Below, one piece after another: positions 52,802 to 63,890 of a DNA stretch of 64,000 nucleotides; positions within the stretch are counted from its first letter, which is position 1, and every line of letters begins with the position of its first letter. Under the pieces are notes generated by a model. It was not told the DNA's origin. It did no database searches and was given only the letters and a program-made list of their open reading frames with translations. Source of the stretch: Pseudomonas sp. BN411. Its GTDB lineage: Bacteria; Pseudomonadota; Gammaproteobacteria; Pseudomonadales; Pseudomonadaceae. The translations under genes were made by a program, and so were the position numbers. The DNA lies in the NCBI RefSeq assembly GCF_029871235.1, contig NZ_SSOM01000070.1:186001-250000 (forward strand), in the 5' to 3' direction.

Positions 52802-54130
52802 CTAGATTTTATTATTCAACCCACTTGGTCGAAGCAAACTTAATAACATCCACAAGAACATAGCTGGAACCACAGCAGAATAAACATGCACTAACCAACC
52901 GAAAAACTCGGAATAACATATGAAAACGGAATGAAAAAGAATAACGGCAAGGACACCTAACGCTATTGGGCTCTTAGCCCAAAGTAGCAATCTGGCGATG
53001 GCAGCAAGCCCTGCCCCGAACAAGAGCCCAACAAAGACGCCGAACCAACCAAAATTCATATACGACTCGACCGGTAGTCCAGTTGTATATGATGTCAAAT
53101 TGGCCCCACCTTCCAGATCGTACGACCCAGGATAGATCATGTTACGAAGTGCAGGACCGCCACCAAGAGGTTTGCCTGGCCAAAAGCTCCTCGGCACCAT
53201 ACCTAACGCTGCGGCAAAGAATGTCTTTCCGAGCAAAAAATCATGATCATTTGAGGAAAGCCATAACAATATCTCTTGATTCCCATACGTAGTAACCACA
53301 TTCTGAGAGATGTCGATAGTACTGTTATCCAAAGCCCTATCCGCCATAAAACTCTCACGAACAGAACCCAGCATTAATCCCAAGAGAAGAAAACTCACAG
53401 CCGCGCCAGTCATCCGAACTATCGTTTTAACGCGCAAAACACCTCTTTTTTTAAGCATGACCCATAAAACAGCAAGAATGACAAAGGGTAATAAAAACCT
53501 CATCCTGCTAAACAATAAAACCCCCGGAAGCATTGCAATACCGAGGACCATTAAAAAAGCAATCTTCTCAGAGAACCTTACCTTTCCAACACGCAGCATA
53601 ATGTTAGCAGCTACGATTACAGCCCCTACAAGACCGGCGTTCAGTAACAGTGCAAAGTAACCTAAACCCTGCACGAGCACTATGCGGTTTGCAGCATAGC
53701 CAGAAGCCCCGTATTTCATAATTAATAAAAAATAAGGGACAGCGCCAGCTAGAACCAAAGCCCCAGAAACGATTACAACCACCCAAATTTGCAGCACACT
53801 AAGAGGGCGATAACACGAAAAATCGGAACGCTGCCAACGAAGATAAGATCTCTGCCCAGAAAAGAGCACGTACCCCCCCAATACCATTAATCCAAAAACG
53901 AAGCAAAAAACACCAGCCTGGAGATAAGTTTCAAAACTATACTCATCAGAAAATCTATAAACCCCGAAATACAGACTGAAACATGGCAGCAAGAAAAAGC
54001 CGCCACCATAAACCAAAGAAAACAAAAATCCTGGATTCAAAACATTTCGCCCAACTCCACCTGGAGCAGCCAAAAACGCAGACCAAAGAAGAAGAAAAAC
54101 AAAAAAAATGAAATATATAAAATAAATCAC
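52802..54130 (-). CDS. wzy: O-antigen polymerase Wzy
   Basis: 442 aa with about 11 membrane segments and a large periplasmic loop (about 280-350) containing ALGMVPRSFWPGKPLGGG, a motif seen in many repeat-unit polymerases, followed by TGLPVESYMNFGWFGVFVGLLFGAG. Low overall sequence conservation is normal for Wzy; topology and position next to wzx support the call. Confidence 0.88.
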   Translation of the reverse strand: MIYFIYFIFFVFLLLWSAFLAAPGGVGRNVLNPGFLFSLVYGGGFFLLPCFSLYFGVYRFSDEYSFETYLQAGVFCFVFGLMVLGGYVLFSGQRSYLRWQRSDFSCYRPLSVLQIWVVVIVSGALVLAGAVPYFLLIMKYGASGYAANRIVLVQGLGYFALLLNAGLVGAVIVAANIMLRVGKVRFSEKIAFLMVLGIAMLPGVLLFSRMRFLLPFVILAVLWVMLKKRGVLRVKTIVRMTGAAVSFLLLGLMLGSVRESFMADRALDNSTIDISQNVVTTYGNQEILLWLSSNDHDFLLGKTFFAAALGMVPRSFWPGKPLGGGPALRNMIYPGSYDLEGGANLTSYTTGLPVESYMNFGWFGVFVGLLFGAGLAAIARLLLWAKSPIALGVLAVILFHSVFICYSEFFGWLVHVYSAVVPAMFLWMLLSLLRPSGLNNKI

Positions 54131-54198
54131 TTCACCCCACCCAATTTAGCCGTTAAATTATCCACTTAGAAACCAACAACACAGCACTACTTTTTCAC

Positions 54199-55593
54199 TC
54201 AAAAAAGCAAGCGAATACTAATTAATGACCGCCTAAAAACAAAACTCCAGACTAAAATCATGGAAACCCAAAAAACAACAAAAATCCAGCGATGCTCTTC
54301 ACCCACTAACGTAAAGGCGATTGCAGCAACAAGACTGACAAGTGTCGTGCTGTACAATTTTTTTCGCGGCAATGGTCGCCAGACCCGACAGGAAAACTCT
54401 GTTCGGAGAAGTAAAAATACCCAGAACGCGATTGCGGTTGAAATAGCAGCACCGGCAGCGCCGTAAGCCGGTATAAGAAGATAGTTACCGATTAGATTGA
54501 CCACAGCAGCCACTATGGAAGCAACCATGGCATAGAGGCTCTTCCTGGTGAGGCCGATGCCTACTGCTGTGGTTTCCGAAAGCGTGTAGAGCAATGGATA
54601 GGCCATGCATGTGACCAGTATGTATTGCACCCGGCCATAAGTATCAGGCAGTAGGTAGCTAACGACCCAGGAGAACAATCCTGCCAATGCAAATGTAAAA
54701 ACCACTGCCGCCAGCACATGCTCCGTAACCTGATCGATCTTCTCCGGACTCACACCTTCCGCAGCCCATTTATAAACAGTTGGTGCCCATACAGTCGAGA
54801 ATATCTGTTGAAAAATAATAGCAGCTGCAGCAAAGCTTACGGCAACTGAGTAAACTCCTAACTCTTCAAATGAGGATAGACTGCGCAAAAAGAGTTTATC
54901 CATGGCTGTTAAGCCCCAAAACGCCATCCCCCCCATAATAAGAGGCAAGCCAAACTTGAGCATGGCGACAAGCTTTTCTATATTTACCTTCTGATCAAGC
55001 GAAGCTTGTAGTTCGTCACGAGTATTCCATGCAAATATCAGTGTGACCGCCGAGATGGAAATAACATGGGCATTGACAAGATGGGAAAAATCGAAGCCGA
55101 ATTTAAATAAAACATAGATTCCAATAACAGCGAGAAAAAGCACCTTGGGCAGGGCTTGGCTCATGGAGTAAGCCAAGCCCCGTTCCTGCATACGCAGGAC
55201 CAAGGATAAGAAGCGCGATATAAAGGAAAAAAGCAGGCAGAACACAACAAAAGCACTTATGGCTACACTATCAATGTCAAAAAGCAATCTTGACACTGCA
55301 CCAGGCACCAACATCAAAACAGTTGAGACCAACAACAGCAACACAAAACCAGGCATCAAAACGGCTTTGAGCAGTGCTGGCTTTTGCTCTGCCTCGTGGT
55401 ATTCGCGCACGTAAGCTTGATCAAGCCCCAGACAGAACAAGAGGACACTAAAGCTGCTTACAACTTGAAGCATGGAAATACGACCAATATCTTCTGCCGA
55501 AAAGAACCAAGTAATAATCGGTAGCGTGATAAAGCCGAGAACAGCGGCTCCAATGGGGCCAATGGCGAAAGAGGCAATTATTTTTGCGTTCAA
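54199..55593 (-). CDS. wzx: O-unit flippase Wzx
   Basis: 464 aa with about 12-14 membrane segments of the polysaccharide-synthesis MOP family (IASFAIGPIGAAVLGFITLPIITWFFSAEDIGRISMLQV at the amino end). It carries the undecaprenyl-linked O-unit across the inner membrane. Its ATG overlaps the wecE stop by 4 bp. Confidence 0.92.
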   Translation of the reverse strand: MNAKIIASFAIGPIGAAVLGFITLPIITWFFSAEDIGRISMLQVVSSFSVLLFCLGLDQAYVREYHEAEQKPALLKAVLMPGFVLLLLVSTVLMLVPGAVSRLLFDIDSVAISAFVVFCLLFSFISRFLSLVLRMQERGLAYSMSQALPKVLFLAVIGIYVLFKFGFDFSHLVNAHVISISAVTLIFAWNTRDELQASLDQKVNIEKLVAMLKFGLPLIMGGMAFWGLTAMDKLFLRSLSSFEELGVYSVAVSFAAAAIIFQQIFSTVWAPTVYKWAAEGVSPEKIDQVTEHVLAAVVFTFALAGLFSWVVSYLLPDTYGRVQYILVTCMAYPLLYTLSETTAVGIGLTRKSLYAMVASIVAAVVNLIGNYLLIPAYGAAGAAISTAIAFWVFLLLRTEFSCRVWRPLPRKKLYSTTLVSLVAAIAFTLVGEEHRWIFVVFWVSMILVWSFVFRRSLISIRLLF

Positions 55594-56720
55594 GCGAAAA
55601 ACTCTAAAACTGAATCAACAACCCGAGTGATCTCATGTCCTTGCATACCATACCAAACAGGCAGACGGATCAGGCGCTCACTCTCGTTAGTTGTATATCG
55701 ATCATCACCATGGAACCGGCTGAATCGTGGGCCAGCGACAGCTGAGTGAAGCGGGACGTAGTGAAAAACACCATATACTTCTCGGTTCTTTAAATACTCA
55801 AGCAAAGCTGTTCGCTCATTGAGATCATTGGCTTTCAAATAAAACATGTGCGCATTATGAACACATCCATCTGGTATTGATGGCAGTGTAACCCTACCAC
55901 TTGAGGCTAGTGAAAATAGCGCCTCGTAGTAGGAATTCCAAAGCTGCAATCGGTTCTTATTTATTTCTTCAGATCTCTCTAGCTGCCCCCATAAAAAGGC
56001 CGCCTGAATATCACAGGGCAGATAGCTGCTACCAATGTCAACCCAACTGTACTTGTCCACCATCCCACGGAAAAATTGACTCCGATTAGTGCCTTTTTCC
56101 CGGATGATTTCGGCGCGACTTACAAAGCGTTCATCGTTGATGATCAGTAGACCGCCTTCACCTCCGCTAGTGTAGTTCTTGGTTTCGTGGAAGCTGAAGG
56201 CTCCCATGTGGCCAATACTGCCTAAAGGGCGCCCCTTGTACGAAGCCATCATGCCTTGAGCTGCATCTTCAATGACAAATAGTCCGTGGCGTAAGGCGAT
56301 GTCCATAATTACATCCATCTCACAGGCAACGCCTGCATAATGGACAGGGACGATCGCTTTGGTTTTTGAGGTAATCGCCGCTTCGATTTGATTTTCATCA
56401 ATATTCATGGTGTCCGGACGAATATCGACGAAAACGATCTTCGCCCCACGCATGACGAAAGCATTGGCAGTGCTGACGAAGGTGTAACTCGGCATGATGA
56501 TTTCATCACCCGCTTGCACATCAATCAGCAACGCTGCCATCTCTAGCGCATGCGTGCAGGAGGGGGTCAGAAGTGCTTTTTTGCATTCTAACTTAGCCTC
56601 GAACCACGCCTGGCAGCGCTTACTGAAGTCTCCATCACCGGAAATTTTACTGCTGCGCATTGCTGCAAGAACGTATTGATCTTCGTTTCCGGTGTAAGGT
56701 GGTTTGTTAAATGGAATCAT
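55590..56720 (-). CDS. wecE: dTDP-4-amino-4,6-dideoxygalactose transaminase WecE
   Basis: 376 aa from ATG 56720 ([16 protein letters not shown]), the same length as E. coli WecE from memory; an ATG at 56729 lies closer to GAGG than is usual. Highly WecE-like: [62 protein letters not shown] Lys in [16 protein letters not shown], and [29 protein letters not shown]. It forms dTDP-Fuc4N from the RmlB product. Confidence 0.95.
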   Translation of the reverse strand: MIPFNKPPYTGNEDQYVLAAMRSSKISGDGDFSKRCQAWFEAKLECKKALLTPSCTHALEMAALLIDVQAGDEIIMPSYTFVSTANAFVMRGAKIVFVDIRPDTMNIDENQIEAAITSKTKAIVPVHYAGVACEMDVIMDIALRHGLFVIEDAAQGMMASYKGRPLGSIGHMGAFSFHETKNYTSGGEGGLLIINDERFVSRAEIIREKGTNRSQFFRGMVDKYSWVDIGSSYLPCDIQAAFLWGQLERSEEINKNRLQLWNSYYEALFSLASSGRVTLPSIPDGCVHNAHMFYLKANDLNERTALLEYLKNREVYGVFHYVPLHSAVAGPRFSRFHGDDRYTTNESERLIRLPVWYGMQGHEITRVVDSVLEFFA

Positions 56721-57405
56721 GTGCGACATACCTCATGTAGCGTGGAGACTCTTTACCGCAGTTGAATATTAAATCGAGTATGCTCACACCATGGTTGAAT
56801 TCCGTCCACAGCTGGGGATATTCAGGATATCCTGCGTAATCAAACCAAGTAAGTTTAATGCCGCGCTCGTTAAGAACGCCCTCATCTATATAGTCTTTTG
56901 CTGCAGGCCCCGAAATATACTCGTAGCCACCGGCCTGGAGGCATAAGTCGGCCAAACGCTCAGTCTTCCCGTCGCTGAGACCATAGTCCCAAGAATTACT
57001 AATTTTAGTGGAAATGCCTAGATAGAGACAAATAGCCTCTATAAAAATACGATTGAGTGAAGACAAGTTTTCATGTGAGTACGACTCATAAAGTGGTCGC
57101 AACCAAGTTTCCACATCCTCAAAATATTTTGCACGCCGATAATTCGCCTCCAATGTACGCCAATGCTTTTGTTGCCATCGAGAATCAGAAATATTAACTT
57201 CACGAATTTTTCTTTCAATATTCTGCCCAACCGGAATAGTGAGCCACTCTAGCCCTTTAGGAGTTTTTATCTTATTCCGATTCCGCCAATCATTCTTAGT
57301 ATATTGCATGTCATCATAGAGGATGAACTCATCCACGGCAGCAATAATATCAAAATACCCCTTCCATGGAATATAATTTGACTGAAGTATTGCAACTTTC
57401 TTCAT
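56707..57405 (-). CDS. WbqC-family protein
   Basis: 232 aa. The family hallmark is the amino end [48 protein letters not shown], followed by WLTIPVG and a conserved C-terminal region with [11 protein letters not shown]. WbqC proteins occur in O-antigen and aminosugar gene clusters, with no established activity that I know of. The gene overlaps its neighbours on both sides (ATGA with the acyltransferase, 14 bp with wecE), so it is made together with the Fuc4N enzymes and probably acts in that branch. Confidence 0.88.
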   Translation of the reverse strand: MKKVAILQSNYIPWKGYFDIIAAVDEFILYDDMQYTKNDWRNRNKIKTPKGLEWLTIPVGQNIERKIREVNISDSRWQQKHWRTLEANYRRAKYFEDVETWLRPLYESYSHENLSSLNRIFIEAICLYLGISTKISNSWDYGLSDGKTERLADLCLQAGGYEYISGPAAKDYIDEGVLNERGIKLTWFDYAGYPEYPQLWTEFNHGVSILDLIFNCGKESPRYMRYVAHDSI

Positions 57406-58103
57406 TTTATCTTTATTCCCTCGTCAGCATGAAATCCTATTTCCTTCGCGGGAATCCCGATATTCTTTGAATACTTATTAGTATCAGAAGTAATTAAGGA
57501 ACAAGCTCCAACAAGAGTTTCATCCGCAAGACTTACATTATGAATTATTGTTGAACCAAAACCTATAAAGCAATTATTCCCAACCGCGGAGAACCCACCA
57601 ATCGTCGACTTGGCCGCAATAAATGAGTGGTTCCCTACTTTCGAGTCATGGCAAATATTCACAGACGACCAGATAACATTGTTATCACCAATACTTACGA
57701 ATGGCTCAATTTGTACACCTTGCAAAATTGCGTTATTCTCGCCCAAAACAACGCTATCACTCACAACTGAATCACTACTAACATAATTCGCCAGCATAAA
57801 GTCTTTCTGCTTTGCTCTCTCATACATCAATACTCTGTTTCTCATACCCGAATAGCCTATAGCTATAAACATGTCGAAGTCTTTCGGAGAATATATATTC
57901 TCAACATCTTCAAACGCAACAACTGGCAAACCATCTATTTCAGAAGAAGCAATAAATTTCCTATCCAAGCAATATGCAACAACCACATAATTCGAATCAC
58001 TTTCAAATAAATATCTCATGAGCGCGGCAAAAGTCCCTCCACCATAAATTATCATTTTTCGGCGAGCGCCAACTTCATCCCTTCCCACGACAGCTTTCTT
58101 CAT
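57402..58103 (-). CDS. NeuD/PglD-type sugar acyltransferase
   Basis: 233 aa. N-terminal Rossmann-like PglD_N domain ([34 protein letters not shown]) and a left-handed beta-helix with hexapeptide repeats at about 105-215 ([46 protein letters not shown]). GGAG precedes ATG 58103. It likely acylates the amino group of dTDP-Fuc4N, the step done by the GNAT enzyme WecD in Enterobacteriaceae. The acyl donor cannot be told. Confidence 0.85.
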   Translation of the reverse strand: MKKAVVGRDEVGARRKMIIYGGGTFAALMRYLFESDSNYVVVAYCLDRKFIASSEIDGLPVVAFEDVENIYSPKDFDMFIAIGYSGMRNRVLMYERAKQKDFMLANYVSSDSVVSDSVVLGENNAILQGVQIEPFVSIGDNNVIWSSVNICHDSKVGNHSFIAAKSTIGGFSAVGNNCFIGFGSTIIHNVSLADETLVGACSLITSDTNKYSKNIGIPAKEIGFHADEGIKIK

Positions 58104-58351
58104 AAAAACTCCAAAAAAATAATATAAAAAATCAGAGCAACCTTAAAACAAAATAACATTCACACCCGGATAAATAGCACCCATACATCATGCTAAAAAC
58201 TCACCACTCAAATAAATCCTATCCGTTAATTAAAAAATACCCTAGCAAACACTTTAATACTGCCCCCTGAGCAGATGAACCGTATCAACGACATTGGGCT
58301 ACAGCGTGATGACCATAAGAAGCAAGAGCTCATTAAGTCCGTCTTAAGAAC

Positions 58352-59383
58352 TTAATTTTCGGCCCCAAAAATTCCCTTCAACTGCTCAACAACTTTTTGC
58401 TCTGAGAATTCACTCTTGATTATCGAACTATTTTTTTCTTTTACATCTCTAGCTAGCAACTCCAGATCAAGAAATTCAACATCATATACCTTTACCCCAG
58501 CACTCCGGAAAACATCCCACGAAGTAACATTACTTCGCAAGTAAACTTTTTTTCCCATCCCCAAGAGGGTAATAACATTGCCCATAGCCTGCTGACGCTT
58601 ATGATTAAAAATGGCAATATCTATCTTCCCAAGAAAGCACCGATACTGATCAACTGACATAAAGTTCGTTAGCGGTACAAATTTTTCCCCAAACCACTCT
58701 TTGCCCACTCTAGCTACAGACGCGGCGTAATCCAGATCTCCGTAGGACAAAGGAGCATAAATTGCGATGTCTTTATCACGAAACGGAATAAGTCTTTCAA
58801 GAATTTCCACGTGATTATTTGTCGAATCCGCCGAGTTTCCAATTTGAATATTTATCGTACTGCGCAACTCACTCCTTACGACATACTCGCGATATATATT
58901 ACTTGGGTACATAATGCATTCGCAGTACTTACCCATAGCCCCGTACCAATCACGCGCCAAATCCACATCGCCTTTGACATAGGTTACCAAGTTCCCTATT
59001 CGCTTAATTAGATACCCTTTAAAGAAATTCCTCAGTTTCCACTTCCAATTTCTATTCGCAGACTTGTAATCATACAAATCCCCTCCCCAAATCACCCAAT
59101 AGCATTTGCTTAATAGCCAGGGTTGCAAAGAAAGCAAAACTATTGCGTAAAAATCCCATAGCCCATGAAGAACAATTTTATCCGCACAATGTGCAGCCCG
59201 GACGAAATCAAAAAACCAAGAAATCCCATATGAGTTTTTGTTTTTTATTTTTCTTTTTTCAGGCCATTCATTAACTGAAGCATGGCTCAATATTAGATGC
59301 TGCGCATGCTCAAACTCTTTCTCGACAAGATCAAAGAAGGGGTTTGTGAATTTTTCAGGATTTGCAATATGAAGAATCTTCAT
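58352..59383 (-). CDS. wecF: Fuc4NAc transferase WecF-like (GT56)
   Basis: 343 aa. Family GT56 segments: [87 protein letters not shown]. WecF adds Fuc4NAc from dTDP-Fuc4NAc to the ManNAcA-GlcNAc lipid intermediate of enterobacterial common antigen. Its start overlaps nothing; its upstream neighbour rmlA ends 4 bp inside it (ATGA). A 248-bp AT-rich gap follows to the acyltransferase gene, without visible features. Confidence 0.9.
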   Translation of the reverse strand: MKILHIANPEKFTNPFFDLVEKEFEHAQHLILSHASVNEWPEKRKIKNKNSYGISWFFDFVRAAHCADKIVLHGLWDFYAIVLLSLQPWLLSKCYWVIWGGDLYDYKSANRNWKWKLRNFFKGYLIKRIGNLVTYVKGDVDLARDWYGAMGKYCECIMYPSNIYREYVVRSELRSTINIQIGNSADSTNNHVEILERLIPFRDKDIAIYAPLSYGDLDYAASVARVGKEWFGEKFVPLTNFMSVDQYRCFLGKIDIAIFNHKRQQAMGNVITLLGMGKKVYLRSNVTSWDVFRSAGVKVYDVEFLDLELLARDVKEKNSSIIKSEFSEQKVVEQLKGIFGAEN

Positions 59384-60243
59384 TTTATCAAGGACATCAG
59401 ATATTGGCCGTAGCTGTTCTTACTTAAGGATTTTCCGATTCGTTGCAAATCGTTGGCACTAAGCCAATTGTTGTGAAAAGCAATCTCCTCCAAGCAAGCC
59501 ACTTTATAACCCTGCCGTTTCTCGATGGTTTCGACAAAGTGGGCGGCCTCTAGCAGACTTTCATGAGTTCCGGTGTCGAGCCAGGCAAAACCACGCCCAA
59601 GTAGTTGGACGTTGAGGTCACCACGCTTCAAGTAGGCTTGGTTGACGCTGGTGATTTCCAATTCGCCACGATCGGAGGGCTCTACCTGCTTGGCGATCTC
59701 GACTACGTCGTTGTCATAGAAATAGAGACCAGTCACGGCGTAGTTGGACTTGGGCTTGAGCGGTTTTTCTTCGATGGAAACGGCACGCCTATCGTCATCG
59801 AATTCAACTACACCAAAACGCTCAGGATCCTTGACGTAGTAACCAAAGACAGTGGCACCTTTGCTGCGGCTGGATGCATCCCGCAGTAAAGGACCAAAGC
59901 CCAGGCCATAGAAGATATTGTCGCCTAGCACCAGGCAGACCGAATCACTACCAATGAATTCTTCGCCAATGATGAACGCTTGCGCGAGGCCATCGGGACT
60001 AGGCTGTACAGCATAGCTAAGCCGAACACCGAAGTCGCTTCCATCGCCAAGCAGGCGCTGAAAGCCACCGATGTCGTCTGGGGTACTGATCAGCAGGATG
60101 TCACGGATACCCGCGAGCATAAGCACTGACAGAGGGTAATACACCATGGGCTTGTCATAGATCGGCAGTAGCTGCTTGGACACGCCTTTGGTAATGGGGT
60201 ACAGCCGAGTGCCTGAACCACCGGCGAGGATAATGCCCTTCAT
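59380..60243 (-). CDS. rmlA: Glucose-1-phosphate thymidylyltransferase RmlA
   Basis: 287 aa. [54 protein letters not shown] is the nucleotidyltransferase signature; VLGDNIFYG and [20 protein letters not shown] are further catalytic segments. It makes dTDP-glucose. No rmlC or rmlD is present in the window, so the branch leads to dTDP-Fuc4N, not rhamnose. Confidence 0.96.
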   Translation of the reverse strand: MKGIILAGGSGTRLYPITKGVSKQLLPIYDKPMVYYPLSVLMLAGIRDILLISTPDDIGGFQRLLGDGSDFGVRLSYAVQPSPDGLAQAFIIGEEFIGSDSVCLVLGDNIFYGLGFGPLLRDASSRSKGATVFGYYVKDPERFGVVEFDDDRRAVSIEEKPLKPKSNYAVTGLYFYDNDVVEIAKQVEPSDRGELEITSVNQAYLKRGDLNVQLLGRGFAWLDTGTHESLLEAAHFVETIEKRQGYKVACLEEIAFHNNWLSANDLQRIGKSLSKNSYGQYLMSLIK

Positions 60244-60256
60244 ACGTTGCCAGTCC

Positions 60257-61315
60257 TTATACCGGAGCGCCTAAGCCTTCACGTTGATACCTGCCGTCTT
60301 GCACACGCTGACACCATTCCAGATTTTTCAGGTACCACTCGACAGTCTTGCGGATACCGGAATCGAAGGTTTCTTCTGGAGCCCAGCCCAGTTCTTGCTG
60401 GATCTTGCTGGCGTCAATGGCATACCGCAAATCATGGCCAGGGCGATCCTGAACATACGTGATCAGTGAGACGTGTGGGCAGTACGGTGAATCGGGACGC
60501 AACTCATCGAGCAACTCACAGAGTGTATGCACGACGTCGATATTCTGTTTCTCGTTGTGGCCACCGATATTGTACGCCTCCCCCACTTCGCCCGCGGTCA
60601 GCACTCTGTACAAGGCGCGGGCGTGGTCCTCCACATAGAGCCAGTCGCGTATCTGGTTACCTTTGCCGTACACCGGTAGCGCCTTGCCCTCCAGAGCATT
60701 GAGGATCATCAACGGAATGAGTTTTTCAGGGAAGTGATACGGTCCGTAGTTATTCGAACAGTTGGTGATCAGAGTCGGTAGACCGTACGTGCGGCGCCAG
60801 GCACGTACCAGATGATCGGAGCTAGCTTTGCTCGCCGAATAAGGTGAGCTCGGCGCGTACGGTGTAGTTTCGGTAAACAGCTCCTCGGGGTTTTCCAAGT
60901 CGCCGTAGACCTCGTCGGTGGAAATGTGATGAAAGCGAAAAGCAGTCCTGCGCGTTTCATCCAAGCTTTGCCAATACTTGCGAGCGACTTCCAGCAAGGT
61001 ATAGGTGCCGACTATGTTGGTTTCAATGAAAGCAGCCGGCCCATAGATGGAGCGATCAACGTGAGACTCTGCAGCCAGGTGCATTACCGCATCCGGTTGC
61101 TGCTCGCTAAATACACGCGCTACCGACGCTCGGTCACAGATATCCACTTCTTCAAAAACGTAACGCTCACTTCCGCTGACTTCAGCCAGCGATTCCAGAT
61201 TTCCGGCGTAGGTCAATTTGTCGAGGTTGACTACACTGTGGCCAGTATTGCAAATGATGTGACGGATAACAGCCGAGCCGATGAAGCCTGCACCTCCGGT
61301 GACGAGAATCTTCAT
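60257..61315 (-). CDS. rmlB: dTDP-glucose 4,6-dehydratase RmlB
   Basis: 352 aa. [21 protein letters not shown] (NAD loop), [21 protein letters not shown] with the Asp-Glu pair, and [15 protein letters not shown] with the catalytic Tyr and Lys. It forms dTDP-4-keto-6-deoxyglucose, the WecE substrate. Its ATG overlaps the wecC stop by 4 bp. Confidence 0.96.
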   Translation of the reverse strand: MKILVTGGAGFIGSAVIRHIICNTGHSVVNLDKLTYAGNLESLAEVSGSERYVFEEVDICDRASVARVFSEQQPDAVMHLAAESHVDRSIYGPAAFIETNIVGTYTLLEVARKYWQSLDETRRTAFRFHHISTDEVYGDLENPEELFTETTPYAPSSPYSASKASSDHLVRAWRRTYGLPTLITNCSNNYGPYHFPEKLIPLMILNALEGKALPVYGKGNQIRDWLYVEDHARALYRVLTAGEVGEAYNIGGHNEKQNIDVVHTLCELLDELRPDSPYCPHVSLITYVQDRPGHDLRYAIDASKIQQELGWAPEETFDSGIRKTVEWYLKNLEWCQRVQDGRYQREGLGAPV

Positions 61316-62580
61316 ACAGCCCAGACTCCGCGGGTATCAACGACTTTATGACCATCAAGGAGGGGCTTGGCGACGTCCTTAAACTCTTTATGATCAACCA
61401 GCAGGACAATTACATCCGCTTCAGCTAATGCCTGCTCGACCTTGTAGAGGGTCAGTTTATCTGCCAACTTACCCGATAATTTTTCTATGTTCGGTTCGAC
61501 CGCAAGCACTGGCCCCGGATGAGTCGCGGCGACCTGTTGAGTAATGGCAACAGCCGGGCTTTCGCGTAGGTCATCGATATCTGGCTTGAAAGCAAGGCCG
61601 AAGCACGCGATGGTTACATCTTTGGCCGTCTTTTCGGTGTTTTCCTGCAAATACTCGGCAACGGCCAGCCTGACCTTGTCGAGGACCCACTGCGGCTTGC
61701 CGTCGTTCACTTCGCGAGCAGTGCGAATCAGTTTTGCCTGCTCCGGGGTCTTACTAACGATGAACCAGGGATCGACAGCGATGCAGTGACCACCTACGCC
61801 AGGACCTGGCTGGAGGATGTTGACGCGCGGATGGCGATTGGCCAACCGGATGAGCTCCCAAACATTGATATCCAGTTTATCGCAAATAATCGACAATTCG
61901 TTAGCAAAGGCAATATTTACGTCACGAAAGCTATTCTCAGTCAGTTTGCACATTTCCGCTGTGCGAGCGCTAGTGACAACACATTCACCTTCCACGAAAG
62001 TCTTGTAGAGTTTGACTGCAAGTTTCGAGCATTTAGGGGTCATGCCGCCAATGACTCGATCATTCTGCACCAGCTCTCGCAATACATGGCCTGGCAGGAC
62101 TCGCTCGGGACAATGAGCCACACGGATATCAGAGTCTTCACCGTGCGTCTGCGGGAAAGTCAGATCTGAACGAGCTTCAGCCAGCCAAGCAGCCATTTGT
62201 TCTGTCGCACCTACTGGCGAGGTCGATTCAAGAATGACCAAATCACCCCGCTTCAATACTGGTGCAATGGCCTTGCTCGCTGCTTCAATATAAGAGAGAT
62301 CTGGCGCGTGCCCCCCCTTGAACGGCGTAGGCACAGCGATAAGAAAGGCATCCGCCGCTTCCGGTCGTGTAGTAGCGCGCAAATAACCCGCGGATACTGC
62401 AGCATGCACGACCATATCCAAATCTGGCTCAATGATATGAATCTCACCCCTATTGATGGTATCCACTGCCGTTTGATTGACATCGACACCAATAACTTTC
62501 TTCTTGCGCGACGCAAATACTGCAGCAGTAGGAAGACCAATATACCCCAAGCCAACAACGGAGATGATTTCAAATGACAT
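61312..62580 (-). CDS. wecC: UDP-N-acetyl-D-mannosamine dehydrogenase WecC
   Basis: 422 aa. Amino NAD domain ([28 protein letters not shown]), catalytic region with [18 protein letters not shown] and the nucleophile Cys in [17 protein letters not shown], and the C-terminal UDP-binding domain ([18 protein letters not shown]). It oxidises UDP-ManNAc to UDP-ManNAcA. 85 bp after wecB. Confidence 0.95.
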   Translation of the reverse strand: MSFEIISVVGLGYIGLPTAAVFASRKKKVIGVDVNQTAVDTINRGEIHIIEPDLDMVVHAAVSAGYLRATTRPEAADAFLIAVPTPFKGGHAPDLSYIEAASKAIAPVLKRGDLVILESTSPVGATEQMAAWLAEARSDLTFPQTHGEDSDIRVAHCPERVLPGHVLRELVQNDRVIGGMTPKCSKLAVKLYKTFVEGECVVTSARTAEMCKLTENSFRDVNIAFANELSIICDKLDINVWELIRLANRHPRVNILQPGPGVGGHCIAVDPWFIVSKTPEQAKLIRTAREVNDGKPQWVLDKVRLAVAEYLQENTEKTAKDVTIACFGLAFKPDIDDLRESPAVAITQQVAATHPGPVLAVEPNIEKLSGKLADKLTLYKVEQALAEADVIVLLVDHKEFKDVAKPLLDGHKVVDTRGVWAV

Positions 62581-62665
62581 GCTTCTTCCTCTAATCCATT
62601 ATTGGGCGGGAAAATCCCCCTCCACCGCCCGCCTCCCTTCACAGAGGGAGAAATTTAAATTATCT

Positions 62666-63793
62666 TTAACGAACATTAATCAGCGCAGCAATAATCCGTG
62701 CACTGGCCTTGCCATCGCCATAAGGATTATGGGCAAAACTCATACGCTGGTAAGCACTAAGGTCAGTTAGTAAAGTATTCAAATTGCTAGTGATCACCTC
62801 TATGTCCGTACCAACAAGTTTGACTGTACCAGCCTCGACAGCCTCAGGTCGCTCCGTGCTGTCACGCATGACCAATACCGGTTTACCAAGAGATGGAGCC
62901 TCCTCCTGAATACCACCGGAATCGGTAAGGATCAGGTAGGCGCGGTTCATCAGGTATACGAATGGCAGATAGTCCAATGGCTCAATCAAATGGACATTAT
63001 CGATACCAGCCAACAACCGATTGACTGGCTCACGCACGTTCGGATTAAGATGCACGGGGTACACGACTTTTACATCAGGAAAGGTCCTGGCTGTTTCAGC
63101 CAACGCTTGGCAAATACGCTCGAACCCCCCACCAAAACTTTCGCGGCGATGCCCTGTCACTAAGATTATTCGTTTATCTTCCGGGAGGAAGTCGAACTGC
63201 TCAAGGAACCGCTGCTGCAGACTCTCATTCGCATCCAGCTTGGCAACTACTTCCAGCAAGGCGTCAATTACCGTGTTGCCAGTAACATGAATTGAGTTTG
63301 AATCCACCCCTTCGCTCAATAGATTCTGCCGGGACGTCTCAGTTGGCGCGAAATGGACAGCCGCTAAGGCGCCGGTTAGTTTGCGGTTAGCCTCCTCCGG
63401 CCAAGGGGAATAGAGATTCCCCGTTCGCAAGCCCGCTTCCACGTGCGCGACTGGAATCTTGTGGTAATAGGCAGCTAACGTCGCGGCAAAAGTGGTAGCC
63501 GTATCCCCGTGTACCAGCACTATGTCCGGTCGGTACTCACGGAATACTGCTTTCATTCCTTGCAAAATAGCTAAGGTAACGTCGCTCAGATCTTGGCCTG
63601 GTTTCATAATGTTGAGGTCATAATCCGGCCTTAACTCAAAAAGATCGAGTACTTGGTCAAGCATTTCCCGGTGCTGTCCCGTAACACATACTTTAGCGTC
63701 AAAACGCTTATCGGCAGCAAGTGCCAGAGCAAGAGGGGCCATTTTAATGGCTTCGGGACGCGTGCCAAACACGCTCAAGGTTTTTAAGGACAT
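62666..63793 (-). CDS. wecB: UDP-GlcNAc 2-epimerase (non-hydrolysing) WecB
   Basis: 375 aa, near the E. coli WecB length. [71 protein letters not shown] and [30 protein letters not shown] are the family active-site segments. It makes UDP-ManNAc for WecC. First clearly identified gene of the polysaccharide operon in the window. Confidence 0.95.
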   Translation of the reverse strand: MSLKTLSVFGTRPEAIKMAPLALALAADKRFDAKVCVTGQHREMLDQVLDLFELRPDYDLNIMKPGQDLSDVTLAILQGMKAVFREYRPDIVLVHGDTATTFAATLAAYYHKIPVAHVEAGLRTGNLYSPWPEEANRKLTGALAAVHFAPTETSRQNLLSEGVDSNSIHVTGNTVIDALLEVVAKLDANESLQQRFLEQFDFLPEDKRIILVTGHRRESFGGGFERICQALAETARTFPDVKVVYPVHLNPNVREPVNRLLAGIDNVHLIEPLDYLPFVYLMNRAYLILTDSGGIQEEAPSLGKPVLVMRDSTERPEAVEAGTVKLVGTDIEVITSNLNTLLTDLSAYQRMSFAHNPYGDGKASARIIAALINVR

Positions 63794-63890
63794 TTGATTA
63801 CCAATACTGCCAAGTCGAAATAATTTAGTGATCGATTAAGGGTAAACGTACCGACGGGTCTGAAATAAACCGATACCTCGGTTTTCCGCT

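Noticed and set aside
59380-61315. rmlA and rmlB as evidence for L-rhamnose
   Set aside because: No rmlC or rmlD is present, and wecE and wecF use the RmlB product for Fuc4N.
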